From an uncultured Lachnospiraceae bacterium (GTDB lineage: Bacteria > Bacillota > Clostridia > Lachnospirales > Lachnospiraceae), in contig CANCYR010000035.1 in NCBI GenBank assembly GCA_947382355.1, positions 1 through 32,715 of the forward strand: a stretch of DNA of 32,715 nucleotides. The letters are read 5' to 3'. This document shows positions 23,890 through 32,399 of the stretch, one piece after another. Under the pieces are notes generated by a model, which saw only the letters and a program-made list of their open reading frames with translations, was not told the origin of the DNA and made no database searches. The position numbers and the translations under genes were made by a program. Each line of letters starts with the position of its first letter. Within the stretch, counting starts at the first letter, position 1.

Positions 23890-23974
23890 AAATGACGCAT
23901 TGTCATTTTTGTATTGACAAACGAAAATATAGACAGTAAAATGAATTTATGGAAAAGTGACAGCGTGTCATTTT
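23888..23974. promoter_or_regulatory. Paired operators flanking a promoter, probable TetR sites
   Basis: Two palindromes share TGAC-N5-GTCA flanked by A and T runs: 23888-23910 (centre GCATT) and 23953-23974 (centre AGCGT). They bracket the promoter at 23914-23942 and are centred 65 bp apart, about six helical turns. A TetR gene begins 143 bp downstream, so autorepression is likely. The first site could also act as a terminator hairpin after the FMN reductase remnant. Confidence 0.6.
23914..23942 (+). promoter_or_regulatory. Promoter of the second TetR gene
   Basis: TTGACA (23914-23919) and TAAAAT (23937-23942) are separated by 17 bp and lie between the two operator palindromes. Confidence 0.7.
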
Positions 23975-24116
23975 AAATAAATATTGCGCCATATGGCTAA
24001 ATAATGATAAGTTAATCCTTTTGCAAGAGAGCGATAGTAAAAACAGTGAAAGAAGCATTGAATTACAAGGCTGCCGGAACATCATATTAAAAGCAAATTG
24101 AAAAAAGGAAATAATC

Positions 24117-24752
24117 ATGCCAAAAGTAAAAGAATCCTATACAGAAGAAAAAAAAGAATTTATCCTTCATTGCACAAAAGAAGCACTAAAGGAAAAAGCA
24201 ATTAATCAGCTCACCATGCGGGATGTCATCCGGAAGACAGGCTTCAGCCAGGGGACTATTTATCAATATTACAAAAACCTGGGTGAAATATTAAATGTGA
24301 TTATCTGCAGATATATGCACAGAATGAAGGAAGAAATGGAAAGCTGTCTGGAAAAAGAAACAGAATTTAACAGGTGCTATGAAGCTGTCTGCAATTGCAT
24401 GGTAAGCTTGTATAAAGAATCCCCCGTCCTTTTTGAAGCCGTTATGGGAGAAGTATCTTATTCCAAAGGAAAGGGCATGGAAAAAGATGTGCTATATGAA
24501 ATTTATCTGGTGGGAGAAGAGCTGAATGAAATGATTATACGCATATTGAAAAAGGGCATGGAAAGCGGGATTGTGGAGAGCGGATTGAATTTGCACGTGA
24601 CAGTATTTTATATGTGGTCATCCATAGGGCAGACCATTTTGTTTTCCAGTAAGAAAAAGGAGTATATCAGGCAGCAGCTGGGCATGGATGAGGAGGAGTA
24701 TAGAAGGCAGAGCTTTGAGCTGATTATAAAGTCTGTCAGGAAATCCGGATAA
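24117..24752 (+). CDS. TetR/AcrR family transcriptional regulator
   Basis: This 211-aa regulator has the TetR helix-turn-helix at about 12-58 (LTMRDVIRKTGFSQGTIYQY). The C-terminal region is helical and contains YSKGKGMEKDVLYEIYLVGE, a pattern seen in TetR proteins of membrane-transport loci. The ribosome site is AAAGGA. Its promoter is bracketed by paired TGAC-N5-GTCA palindromes. The methyltransferase gene follows 49 bp later and may be co-regulated. The damaged FMN reductase gene just upstream may once have been part of the regulon. Confidence 0.85.
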   Translation: MPKVKESYTEEKKEFILHCTKEALKEKAINQLTMRDVIRKTGFSQGTIYQYYKNLGEILNVIICRYMHRMKEEMESCLEKETEFNRCYEAVCNCMVSLYKESPVLFEAVMGEVSYSKGKGMEKDVLYEIYLVGEELNEMIIRILKKGMESGIVESGLNLHVTVFYMWSSIGQTILFSSKKKEYIRQQLGMDEEEYRRQSFELIIKSVRKSG

Positions 24753-24801
24753 CCTGATTTTGTTAAGTTTTATTAAGTAAAAATGCTGGCAGGGAGAAAA
24801 A

Positions 24802-25446
24802 ATGAACTTTGATGAAAGAGACAATTCCTTAAAATATTGGGAAAATATTTATAAAACAAGCCGAAAAAGTGAAATTAAAACAGATGACTGGCTGGAGGAA
24901 TTTACCGCCATTATAGAAAGCTGTTCCACTTCCATAATAGAGCTGGGCTGCGGCAGGGGCAATGATACCTTGTATTTAACGGGAAAAGGAAAAAAGGTGA
25001 TTGCCTGTGACCAGTCAGAAAATGCGCTTTATCATATAAAAACCAATTTTCCGGAAATATATGATACAAAATGTTTCAATATGCTAAACGGGCTGCCTTT
25101 TGACAATCAGTCTGCTTCGCTGATAATTGCGGACTTATGTCTGCATTATTTTAGGGAAACAGACACATTTCACATTATGCATGAAATACAAAGAGTTCTG
25201 ACGCCAGATGGACATCTTATTCTTAGAGTCAATTCTATAAATGACGTAAATTACGGTGCCGGACAGGGGAAGGAAATAGAGCATCACCTGTATGTGACGG
25301 ATGATGATAGATTAAAACGATTCTTTGATGAAGAGGATATACGGTATTTTTTCCGTGATTTTCATTTAGAATTTATTCGGGAAGAAACACTGTTGAGGAC
25401 CAAACCAGAAAAGCAAGTGTATAAGGTGTGTTTACGAAACAGATAA
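24802..25446 (+). CDS. Class I SAM-dependent methyltransferase (TehB/Methyltransf_11-like)
   Basis: This 214-aa cytoplasmic methyltransferase has the SAM-binding motif I ELGCGRGNDTLYL (about residues 46-58), an acidic residue after the second strand (IACDQS), and IIADLCLHYF as the motif IV region. The layout matches small-molecule methyltransferases such as TehB; the substrate is unknown. AGGGAG sits 6-7 bp before the ATG. It may share a transcript with the upstream TetR gene. Confidence 0.82.
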   Translation: MNFDERDNSLKYWENIYKTSRKSEIKTDDWLEEFTAIIESCSTSIIELGCGRGNDTLYLTGKGKKVIACDQSENALYHIKTNFPEIYDTKCFNMLNGLPFDNQSASLIIADLCLHYFRETDTFHIMHEIQRVLTPDGHLILRVNSINDVNYGAGQGKEIEHHLYVTDDDRLKRFFDEEDIRYFFRDFHLEFIREETLLRTKPEKQVYKVCLRNR

Positions 25447-25533
25447 AAAAGCATAACAGTTCAGTCTTTTGCTTTTTCACACAGAAATCGAAATTGTTAC
25501 AAAAAAGCAAATAAAAGAAACGGAGGAAAAACG

Positions 25534-26295
25534 TTGATAGGAATTTATTTTAGCGGTACAGGCAACAGCCGGTTTTGCGTGGAGTATTTTTTGAAAAAGC
25601 TTGCACCCGCAGCAAAGGCATATTCTATAGAAGATGAGAACGTATGTAAGGAGCTTGAAAAAGAAAAGGAAATTGTTTTGGGATATCCGGTCTATTACAG
25701 CAGCCTGCCCAAAATCCTGCAGGATTTTCTTAATAATCATGCCCCTTTATGGAAAGGAAAGAAAATTTATCTCATAGCTACAATGGGATTATTCAGCGGA
25801 GACGGAACCGGAGTGGCAGCAAGAAGGTTAAAAAAGTATGGCGCTCAAATAACCGGGGGGCTGCATTTAAAAATGCCGGATTGCATTACGGATGTAAAGC
25901 TCCTAAAGAAATCCACAGAAGAAAATAAGAAGATGGTAAGCAGGGCAAAACGGAAAATAGAACGTGCCGCAGTTCTTTATAAACAAGGAAAGCCAACTGA
26001 GGAAGGCTTGAATGTTTTATATCATCTGGCAGGTCTGTTTGGGCAGAGGCTGTATTTTCCCAATAAGACAAAAAGCTATACAGACCAGTTGAAAATTGAT
26101 GAAAATAAGTGCATTGGATGTGGGAAATGCGTAAAGCTTTGCCCTATGAAAAATATTACACTGAAACAGGATAAGGCAGTTCCGGGCAATACCTGTACAA
26201 TGTGCTACCGCTGTATCAACCACTGCCCGAAACAGGCCATTACCCTAATCGGCAAAAGAGTATTGCAGCAAGGTACCATTGAAAAATATATGTAA
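25534..26295 (+). CDS. EFR1-type flavodoxin-ferredoxin fusion protein
   Basis: This 253-aa redox protein begins with a flavodoxin-like domain (about 1-150). Its FMN phosphate loop is SGTGNSR at residues 7-13, with GYPVYYSSLP following. Two [4Fe-4S] clusters close the protein: CIGCGKCVKLCP and CTMCYRCINHCP. It would pass electrons between FMN and iron-sulphur partners in an anaerobe. The start codon is TTG at 25534, chosen because GGAGG lies 7 bp upstream and the flavodoxin fold begins there. It converges with the PNPOx-like gene. The electron partner is unknown. Confidence 0.87.
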   Translation: MIGIYFSGTGNSRFCVEYFLKKLAPAAKAYSIEDENVCKELEKEKEIVLGYPVYYSSLPKILQDFLNNHAPLWKGKKIYLIATMGLFSGDGTGVAARRLKKYGAQITGGLHLKMPDCITDVKLLKKSTEENKKMVSRAKRKIERAAVLYKQGKPTEEGLNVLYHLAGLFGQRLYFPNKTKSYTDQLKIDENKCIGCGKCVKLCPMKNITLKQDKAVPGNTCTMCYRCINHCPKQAITLIGKRVLQQGTIEKYM

Positions 26296-26397
26296 GGAAA
26301 AAATACATATAAACGAAAAATACATACAGAGAAATATATAAAGAAATATATATAAAAAATGTATATATAAATGCAGAAATTTATAGAATAAGCCTAT

Positions 26398-26826
26398 TTA
26401 TGCTAAATCCTTTATAAGAAAGCTTTCCGTCTTCAAATCGCAGTAGTGCCTGCCTTTTACTGCTGTGAATTTCAGCACACAATAATCCGGGTCGGTGACG
26501 CCTTTCTTATAAAACATGCTGTCACCGGTCTGCCAGATTTCTTTTTTAATTTCGGTATCCTGCAAAACCTCCATGGTTCCAATCAGCATAATGCCCTCAT
26601 AACGGAAACGCCCTCGCTGATAAAAGTAAATACTGGCTTTTGAATTTTTCATAAACTGCTGTGAACGCATGGAGGAGGTATTTGTGCTAAAATAAAAGCA
26701 GTTTCCTTCTATCTTTCGCGGCGCGAACATTGCTTTCAGATTTGGAAAACCATCCTCGTCCACTGAAGCCAGAAAGGTTGTTTTCTGTTTTTTTATAAAT
26801 TCAAAAATCTGTTCTTTTGTTTTCAT
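26398..26826 (-). CDS. Pyridoxamine 5'-phosphate oxidase-like flavin protein
   Basis: This 142-aa protein has the split-barrel pattern of the PNPOx-like family (TTFLASVDEDGFPNLKAMFA, then NCFYFSTNTSS and KASIYFYQRGRFRYEGIML). Members bind FMN or F420 and carry out varied reductions; a role in vitamin B6 synthesis is not implied. It follows the MarR gene by 24 bp on the same strand with an AGGAGG site, so it is the likely target of that regulator. Confidence 0.85.
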   Translation of the reverse strand: MKTKEQIFEFIKKQKTTFLASVDEDGFPNLKAMFAPRKIEGNCFYFSTNTSSMRSQQFMKNSKASIYFYQRGRFRYEGIMLIGTMEVLQDTEIKKEIWQTGDSMFYKKGVTDPDYCVLKFTAVKGRHYCDLKTESFLIKDLA

Positions 26827-26850
26827 TGAAAGCCTCCTGTTTTTATAAAA

Positions 26851-27291
26851 CTATTTGTATTCCTTTTCTGCGTTTGTAAGGGTGTCTAATATTCTTGCAA
26901 GGAAGCATTCAAATGCTTCCTGCTCTTTTTTTGAAAAGCCCTGATAAAACAAAGCAGTCATCTGCTCTGATACAGTTTCGTACTTTTTCTGCAGGGATTT
27001 TGCATACTTCGTTAAAGATATCATGGTCTGGCGGCGGTTAGAGGGATTTATTGCTCTTGTTACGATTCCTTTGCTGACCATTCCATCTACTACTATGGAA
27101 ACCGTGTTTTTGGCAAGGGAGGTTCTGGCGCTGATTTCGCTGATGGTAAGAGGAGCTGATTTCCAAAGGACAAATAAAATGCGTCCCTGCCCGCCGCTTA
27201 TTTCAATGCCGTTTTCAGCTAACAGCCGCTCAAAAATTCTGTCCTGAAGCTGTTTGATTTGTGTAATGTAAAATCCGCCGTTTGTTTCCAT
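26851..27291 (-). CDS. MarR-family transcriptional regulator
   Basis: This 146-aa winged-helix regulator has the MarR core at about 45-105 (LTISEISARTSLAKNTVSIV, the wing NPSNRRQTMISLT). Helices at both ends form the dimer interface. A GGGGG ribosome site precedes the ATG. Overlapping palindromes 21-40 bp upstream are probable self-binding sites. It leads an operon with the PNPOx-like gene. Confidence 0.88.
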   Translation of the reverse strand: METNGGFYITQIKQLQDRIFERLLAENGIEISGGQGRILFVLWKSAPLTISEISARTSLAKNTVSIVVDGMVSKGIVTRAINPSNRRQTMISLTKYAKSLQKKYETVSEQMTALFYQGFSKKEQEAFECFLARILDTLTNAEKEYK

Positions 27292-27311
27292 ATGACCCCC
27301 TTATATCAAAT

Positions 27312-27331
27312 TAGAATATTTCTATATAGAA
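27312..27331. promoter_or_regulatory. Overlapping palindromes, probable MarR operator
   Basis: TAGAATATTTCTA (27312-27324) and TTCTATATAGAA (27320-27331) are perfect dyads sharing the TTCTA half-site just upstream of the MarR gene. Such AT-rich dyads are common MarR autoregulatory sites. Confidence 0.55.
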
Positions 27332-27410
27332 CAATATAAATATAGCATGGATTTTGAAAAAAAGCAATGATGAAAATTTTATCCTATAAAAATCAAATTA
27401 TCCTGCCATA

Positions 27411-27439
27411 TTCTCATTTTCAAAAACTTCTGCTATAAT
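27411..27439 (+). promoter_or_regulatory. Extended -10 promoter of the MoxR/VWA operon
   Basis: TTCTCA (27411-27416) and TATAAT (27434-27439) are 17 bp apart, and TG at 27431-27432 adds the extended -10 element. It lies about 100 bp before the lipoprotein start. Confidence 0.65.
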
Positions 27440-27536
27440 CAAATAGAAAAACCTGCACAGAATATGACACAAGGGGTTCCTTTCATTTAGAAAATTCCCT
27501 TGGCATAAGCATTTTTTAAAAGAGGAGTGAAAACTA

Positions 27537-28355
27537 TTGAAGCATATAAATAAGCATAGAAAGAGAAATATAAAAAGCCTTGTAATTCTTCTTGGAATTT
27601 TTATGCTGTCAGGCTTGTGTGCCTGTGGCAGCAGGGACGGACAGCAAGAGGAAAATACCGAGACCACAATTACAGAAAAAAATTTGGAAGAAACGGAGCA
27701 AATCGAAAAACAGCTTCAGCTCATAACTGATTATTGTATGGATTTGTGGCAGAAGGACAGCAACGAAAATGAATATGAAATGTATTTTTATACAGTGACG
27801 GATTTGGACCGGAATGGAAGACTGGAACTCATATGTGCTTCCGTTCAGGGAACCGGCATCTATACTTACAGCAATTACTTTGAGGTGAATGAACAGTCAG
27901 ATGGACTGACGCAATGTGATGTGAAATCAGACAGGGGAGACTCTGAAGCGGATATTGTTGTGGAAGCAGCTCCGGTTTATTATGATGAGAAAGCAGATAC
28001 TTATCATTATATTTTTTCTGATTATACTAGAGACGGCATGACAATGAGCTATGAAAATATAAGGGAGATGTCTTTAAAAAACGGAGAAATAACAGATAAG
28101 GTTCTGGTATATAAAGAATCCATATATGATGAAAACGGCATGGAAACGGCTGAATATTATAATGCAGCTACTAAAGAGTCAATTGACAGTAAGCAATATG
28201 AATCCATGGTGGAAACTGCTTTTGCGGGGCTTGAAAAGAAGACGGCAGCCTTTGTATGGGAAGGAAGGTTGATGAGTGAATTAAAGGAAATGAGCAGGGA
28301 ACAAGTACAGAATATGCTTCGAAAGTCTTATAAGGGGTTTTCCATTCATGAATAG
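27537..28355 (+). CDS. Lipoprotein of unknown function, first gene of the MoxR/VWA operon
   Basis: I do not recognise this 272-aa protein. A basic N-terminus and hydrophobic stretch end in LCAC (lipid Cys30 most likely), followed by a charged Gln/Glu/Thr linker. The segment VTDLDRNGRLEL at residues 87-98 resembles the D-x-D-x-N-G calcium-loop pattern of VCBS/EF-hand-like secreted repeats. The start is TTG at 27537 with GGAG 9 bp upstream. Its end overlaps the next gene by 8 bp, so it belongs to the same operon and may carry the extracellular part of that system. Confidence 0.7.
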   Translation: MKHINKHRKRNIKSLVILLGIFMLSGLCACGSRDGQQEENTETTITEKNLEETEQIEKQLQLITDYCMDLWQKDSNENEYEMYFYTVTDLDRNGRLELICASVQGTGIYTYSNYFEVNEQSDGLTQCDVKSDRGDSEADIVVEAAPVYYDEKADTYHYIFSDYTRDGMTMSYENIREMSLKNGEITDKVLVYKESIYDENGMETAEYYNAATKESIDSKQYESMVETAFAGLEKKTAAFVWEGRLMSELKEMSREQVQNMLRKSYKGFSIHE

Positions 28356-29670
28356 TAAGCTGACTGAAACTGAAAAACAAAAAAAAGCAGAAGCCCTGGC
28401 AGGAGAATTGTTTCGTCTGGCAAGGGATTCTGTTTTTATGCACTTGCGCTTTTTGGACGTGGCAGTGTCGGGGTTGATTCCAAAACCCGATAAAAGAGTG
28501 GGAAAAGCAGCAATGGATGGAAGGACAATCTTTTATAACCCGGTTTTTATTTTAAAGGAATATGAAAAAGAGGAGCATTATGTAGTGCGGCTTTTGCTTC
28601 ATATGTTATTTCATTGTATTTTTTTTCATACGTTCCAGTATGGGAAAATGGAGGGAGAATGCTGGGATCTGGCAGCGGATATTGCAGTGGAAAGCGCTAT
28701 TTTGGATATGGAGTTAGCATTTGCTGATTTAAAGAGGGATGAGGAGGCAGGAGAAAGGCTTATTGCATTGAAGGAAAGGACAGGAAGCCTTACCGCTGAG
28801 AAAATATACCGGTATTTTAGAAAGAACCTGCCGTCTGAGGAAGAAATAAAAGAGTTGAAACGGTTATTCATGCTGGACGACCATATGTATTGGAGAGAAC
28901 AGGAGGAGCTGTTCATAACACAGGAGCAGTGGAAGAAAATCAGTGAGAGGATGAAAGCGGATTTAAAAAGCTTTTCTAAAAATAAGACCGGTTCCGAAGG
29001 GCTTGAGAAAAATCTGGAAGAAGCCACAAAAGACCGGTACGATTATGGGGATATCCTGAAACGCTTTACTGTTATGGGAGAGGACATACAGATTAATCAG
29101 GATGAATTTGACTATATTTACTATACTTATGGACTGTCTGCATATGGCAATATGCCGTTAATCGAGCCCTTGGAATATAATGAAGTGCAAAAGGTAAAGG
29201 ATTTCATAATTGCGCTGGATACTTCCGCTTCCTGCAGGGGTCCTGTGGTGCGGGCATTTTTGAAAAAGACGTATTCCATACTGAAAAGCACAGAAAACTT
29301 TTTTAGAAAGATTAATGTGCATATTATTCAATGCGACAATCAGGTGCAAAGCGATACAAAGATTACAAATGAAGAGGAATTTGATTATTTTATTGCCAAC
29401 GGAAAGTTGACAGGCTTTGGTTCTACCGATTTCAGGCCTGTATTTGAATATGTGGATGAGCTGCTGTTGCAGGGTGAATTTGAAAGCTTAAAGGGGCTTA
29501 TTTATTTTACGGACGGCTATGGGATTTATCCGGAAAGGATGCCGGAATATGATGTGATATTTGCATTTTTAGAGGACGATGAAAGAAAGCCACAGGTGCC
29601 GCCCTGGGCCATTCAGGTTGTTTTGGACAGGGATGAGATGGAAGAAGCAGATGGAGGAAAACGGGAATGA
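28348..29670 (+). CDS. DUF2201-type metallopeptidase-like protein with VWA-like domain
   Basis: This 440-aa protein has an N-terminal metallopeptidase-like helical domain with His85 and His89 (HMLFH) and the downstream DLAADIAVE helix. In the usual HExxH motif the Glu is catalytic; here Met replaces it, so peptidase activity is doubtful. The C-terminal third is VWA-like with the MIDAS sequence DTSAS (291-295) and later FTDGYG. Such proteins pair with MoxR AAA ATPases, whose gene follows with a 4-bp ATGA overlap. The pair is analogous to RavA-ViaA, where the VWA protein links the ATPase to its client. The client here is unknown. Confidence 0.82.
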   Translation: MNSKLTETEKQKKAEALAGELFRLARDSVFMHLRFLDVAVSGLIPKPDKRVGKAAMDGRTIFYNPVFILKEYEKEEHYVVRLLLHMLFHCIFFHTFQYGKMEGECWDLAADIAVESAILDMELAFADLKRDEEAGERLIALKERTGSLTAEKIYRYFRKNLPSEEEIKELKRLFMLDDHMYWREQEELFITQEQWKKISERMKADLKSFSKNKTGSEGLEKNLEEATKDRYDYGDILKRFTVMGEDIQINQDEFDYIYYTYGLSAYGNMPLIEPLEYNEVQKVKDFIIALDTSASCRGPVVRAFLKKTYSILKSTENFFRKINVHIIQCDNQVQSDTKITNEEEFDYFIANGKLTGFGSTDFRPVFEYVDELLLQGEFESLKGLIYFTDGYGIYPERMPEYDVIFAFLEDDERKPQVPPWAIQVVLDRDEMEEADGGKRE

Positions 29671-31190
29671 ATATCAGACAGGCAAAGGAATATGTGAAAA
29701 GCTCTGTGGAGCTTTATTTAAAAAAGGATGAGTTCGGAGAATACCGGATTCCCGTTGTGCGCCAGAGGCCCCTTTTTCTTCTGGGGGCTCCCGGAATCGG
29801 AAAGACAGCCGTTATGGAGCAGATTGCATGGGAGCTTGGGATTGGGCTTGTATCTTATTCTATGACACACCATACAAGACAGTCCGCCCTGGGACTTCCT
29901 GTCATTAAGCAAAAGGAGTATGACGGGGAAGTGTATGACGTATCGGAATATACCATGAGCGAGATTATTGCTTCCGTTTATGATGTGATGGAGGAAAGCG
30001 GCATAAAAGAAGGCATTTTGTTTCTGGACGAAATTAATTGTGTTTCAGAAACACTGTCCCCTTCCATGCTGCAGTTTTTACAGTATAAAGTATTTGGCCG
30101 ACACAAGGTGCCGGAAGGCTGGGTTATCGTCACTGCCGGAAATCCGCCGGAATACAATAAATCCGTAAGGGAATTTGACGTGGTGACCTTGGACCGATTA
30201 AAGATTCTGGAAATAGAGGCGGACTATGGCACATGGAAAGAGTATGCTGTGGAAAAAGGAATCCATAATGCCATTACAAGCTTTCTGGATTTAAAAAAGG
30301 ACTATTTTTACCATATGGAAACTACCGTAAAGGGCAGGTCCTATGTAACCGCAAGAGGCTGGGAGGATTTGTCGCAAATCCTGCTTCTTTATGAAGAGGA
30401 CGGGCTTTTGCTGGATGAAACCCTGGTGGAGCAATATATACGGAATGAAAGAATTGTAAAAGAATTTACAGCTTATTATGACCTTTATAACAAATATAAA
30501 AAGGATTATGAAATTGATGAAATATTGTCCGGCACTGTTTCTCAGGAAACCATGGAAAGAGCAGGGGCGGCTGCCTTTGATGAAAGGCTTTCCCTGCTTG
30601 GCATGCTTATGGATAAGGCGTTTGGCAGCATGAAGGAAAATATAGAAAATTCCGATTATTTAAAAGAGCTGATGGGAAGCTTAAAAGCGGCAGGCGCTTT
30701 GCTTGAAAAAGAGGAAGGGGCAGGAAAGGAGCCTCTCCTTGCTTTTTTGGAAAAACAAATTGAGGCAAGGGAAAAACTGCTTGCTTCGCTGGAAAAGGCA
30801 AATGCCCTGTCGGCACAGGATAAACGGAAGCATCGCAGAATCCTTCAGTTTCTTACTGCCATGAAAAAAGAAACTTATACAAGCGGGGCTTCTGCCGGAC
30901 AGCAGGCTTATGAGCAGATAAAGGAAGCCTATAATCAGAAGGTGCTAAAGATGAAGGAAGAAAGCCGGAGAGCAGGGGATATGCTCCATTGGTTGTTTTT
31001 CTTTGTGGAAAAAGCATTTGGTGAGGGTAATGAAATGTTGATTCTTGTAACGGAGCTGACAGTCAATACCTATAGTGCAAGATTTATCGGAATGTTTGGC
31101 AGTCAGGATTATCAGAAGTACAACAGTCAGATGATGCTTTCAGAAAGACAGACGGATTTAAAGAAAGAAATTGCTGCATTGGAATTGTAG
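29667..31190 (+). CDS. MoxR-type AAA+ ATPase
   Basis: This 507-aa ATPase has Walker A GAPGIGKTA (40-48), Walker B LFLDE (118-122), sensor AGNPPEYN and the arginine region LDRLK. A long C-terminal helical part follows (about 270-507), rich in Glu/Lys and probably coiled coil, longer than in minimal MoxR proteins (about 330 aa). MoxR ATPases remodel or help assemble partner complexes with VWA proteins such as the one encoded just upstream. The leucine-rich repeat gene follows 10 bp later. Confidence 0.87.
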   Translation: MNIRQAKEYVKSSVELYLKKDEFGEYRIPVVRQRPLFLLGAPGIGKTAVMEQIAWELGIGLVSYSMTHHTRQSALGLPVIKQKEYDGEVYDVSEYTMSEIIASVYDVMEESGIKEGILFLDEINCVSETLSPSMLQFLQYKVFGRHKVPEGWVIVTAGNPPEYNKSVREFDVVTLDRLKILEIEADYGTWKEYAVEKGIHNAITSFLDLKKDYFYHMETTVKGRSYVTARGWEDLSQILLLYEEDGLLLDETLVEQYIRNERIVKEFTAYYDLYNKYKKDYEIDEILSGTVSQETMERAGAAAFDERLSLLGMLMDKAFGSMKENIENSDYLKELMGSLKAAGALLEKEEGAGKEPLLAFLEKQIEAREKLLASLEKANALSAQDKRKHRRILQFLTAMKKETYTSGASAGQQAYEQIKEAYNQKVLKMKEESRRAGDMLHWLFFFVEKAFGEGNEMLILVTELTVNTYSARFIGMFGSQDYQKYNSQMMLSERQTDLKKEIAALEL

Positions 31191-31200
31191 GGAAAAGAAC

Positions 31201-32112
31201 ATGGAGAAATCAGAAATAGAAATAAAAATAAAGGGCGGCACCTTTGTATGCAAAAAGGATAAAGGTGAGATTTTCATTGAAAGGTATAAAGGGGCGGAAA
31301 CCGTGATTTTCGTTCCTTCACAAATAGAAGAGCTGCCTGTTGCCGTAATAGGGAAAAAAGCATTTTTAAGCCATAAGAAAATAAAGAGGATTATATTACC
31401 GGAAAGCATAAGGCAAATAGAAGATTGGGCATTTGCCCGGTGCAGCAGTCTGGAAAGCATTACCATGCCGGAAACGGCTCATTTGGGAAGAGGATTATTT
31501 TTGGAATGCGGTAAACTAAAGGAAATCCACTTTGTGAAAGAGAACGAACACATAGAAAAGCAGCTGCAGGAAAGCCTTCCCTTTTTGTTTGCGGCAGTTC
31601 CGGTCATGCTGGATGCGGAATATTTATTTGTACCGAAAGAGGCGGGAACGGAGCAATGGCTTCAGAAGTGGGATGCCAGAATGCTTACCCTTCTTAGGAA
31701 AAGCGACCAGGAAGGTTACACGAAGGTAATCCTGTGCGGGGAAGAGGATTATGGAAACAGTCCGGAGGACTATGCCAGAGAAAAACGGAAAGCAAAGGTA
31801 AGGCTTGCCTTTTTGCGGCTGCTTCATCCCTGTCATCTCTCCGGAGATATAGAAAAGGAGCTGGAAGAATATCTGATTAGCCATACGAAAGGCTGTGACA
31901 CGGAAGAGGCATGGGAAGTGCTGCTTTTGGAGCATGGGGAAGAGGCGGATTATTTCCAGCTGTTTGCAAGGCTTGGCTGTGTGACGGAAGAGAATTTTCA
32001 GGATATTCTTGGGGATATGAAGGAAGACCATGCGGAAATGAAGGCTTTTTTCATACGGTATAAGGAGGAAAATATCGGGTATCGGGATGTTTTTGAAGAT
32101 TTTATTTTGTAG
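31201..32112 (+). CDS. BspA-type leucine-rich repeat protein of the MoxR operon
   Basis: This 303-aa protein has two to three BspA-like (LRR_5) repeats at about residues 28-112, visible as LPVAVIGKKAFLSHKKIKRI, LPESIRQIEDWAFARCSSLE and the following GRGLFLECGKLKEIHF. The rest is a Glu/Lys-rich helical region. There is no signal peptide, so unlike most BspA proteins it should be cytoplasmic and could be the adaptor or client of the ATPase/VWA pair. The start at 31201 is preferred because AGGGAAAAG precedes it; an earlier ATG at 31171 lies inside the ATPase gene. Confidence 0.75.
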   Translation: MEKSEIEIKIKGGTFVCKKDKGEIFIERYKGAETVIFVPSQIEELPVAVIGKKAFLSHKKIKRIILPESIRQIEDWAFARCSSLESITMPETAHLGRGLFLECGKLKEIHFVKENEHIEKQLQESLPFLFAAVPVMLDAEYLFVPKEAGTEQWLQKWDARMLTLLRKSDQEGYTKVILCGEEDYGNSPEDYAREKRKAKVRLAFLRLLHPCHLSGDIEKELEEYLISHTKGCDTEEAWEVLLLEHGEEADYFQLFARLGCVTEENFQDILGDMKEDHAEMKAFFIRYKEENIGYRDVFEDFIL

Positions 32113-32131
32113 TAAATAGGAGGCTCTTATC

Positions 32132-32358
32132 ATGAGGGGATTGTTTTATTAATTCAATATTTCATAAAGCAGACGAGGGAGATTTTTGGATTTCTTTTCC
32201 AGATTTTCCAAAGTGTATGACTTAGGGAGAAGATATGCAGGATGCTTATGAAATGGCTGAACGAAGAAGCTAGTGCTATGGGAGTGGATTTTGCACAGGT
32301 ATTATTCAGAAGCTCTTTTTCAAAAGTGCGGATTAGAATAAAGAAGAAAAGGCTGTGA
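32132..32358 (+). pseudogene. Broken HicB-type antitoxin gene
   Basis: The conserved HicB N-terminal region is readable as IFHKADEGDFWISFPDFPKC followed by an in-frame TAG (32223-32225, one substitution from Gln), then GEDMQDAYEMAE. A frameshift separates it from the start MRGLF. A second shift leads into LNEEASAMGVDFAQVL, like the HicB DNA-binding tail. An AGGAGG site is still present. No hicA toxin is next to it. Confidence 0.7.
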
Positions 32359-32399
32359 TAGGTTACCTTTGGGAGAAATAAACTACAACAGCTTTTTTG

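Noticed and set aside
25451-25470. TAACAGTTCAG resembling the end of the dispersed repeat
   Set aside because: Only about 11 bases match and nothing else of the element follows; chance or an old relic.
25441-25485. Possible terminator after the methyltransferase gene
   Set aside because: AAAAAGC/GCTTTTT arms enclose a loop of about 18 nt, too loose to call.
26296-26397. TATA-rich short repeats between the EFR1 and PNPOx-like genes
   Set aside because: Simple AT-rich sequence between convergent genes, with no clear dyad or array.
31624-32133. 169-codon frame antisense to the leucine-rich repeat gene
   Set aside because: A shadow frame; the plus-strand gene fits the operon and has recognisable repeats.
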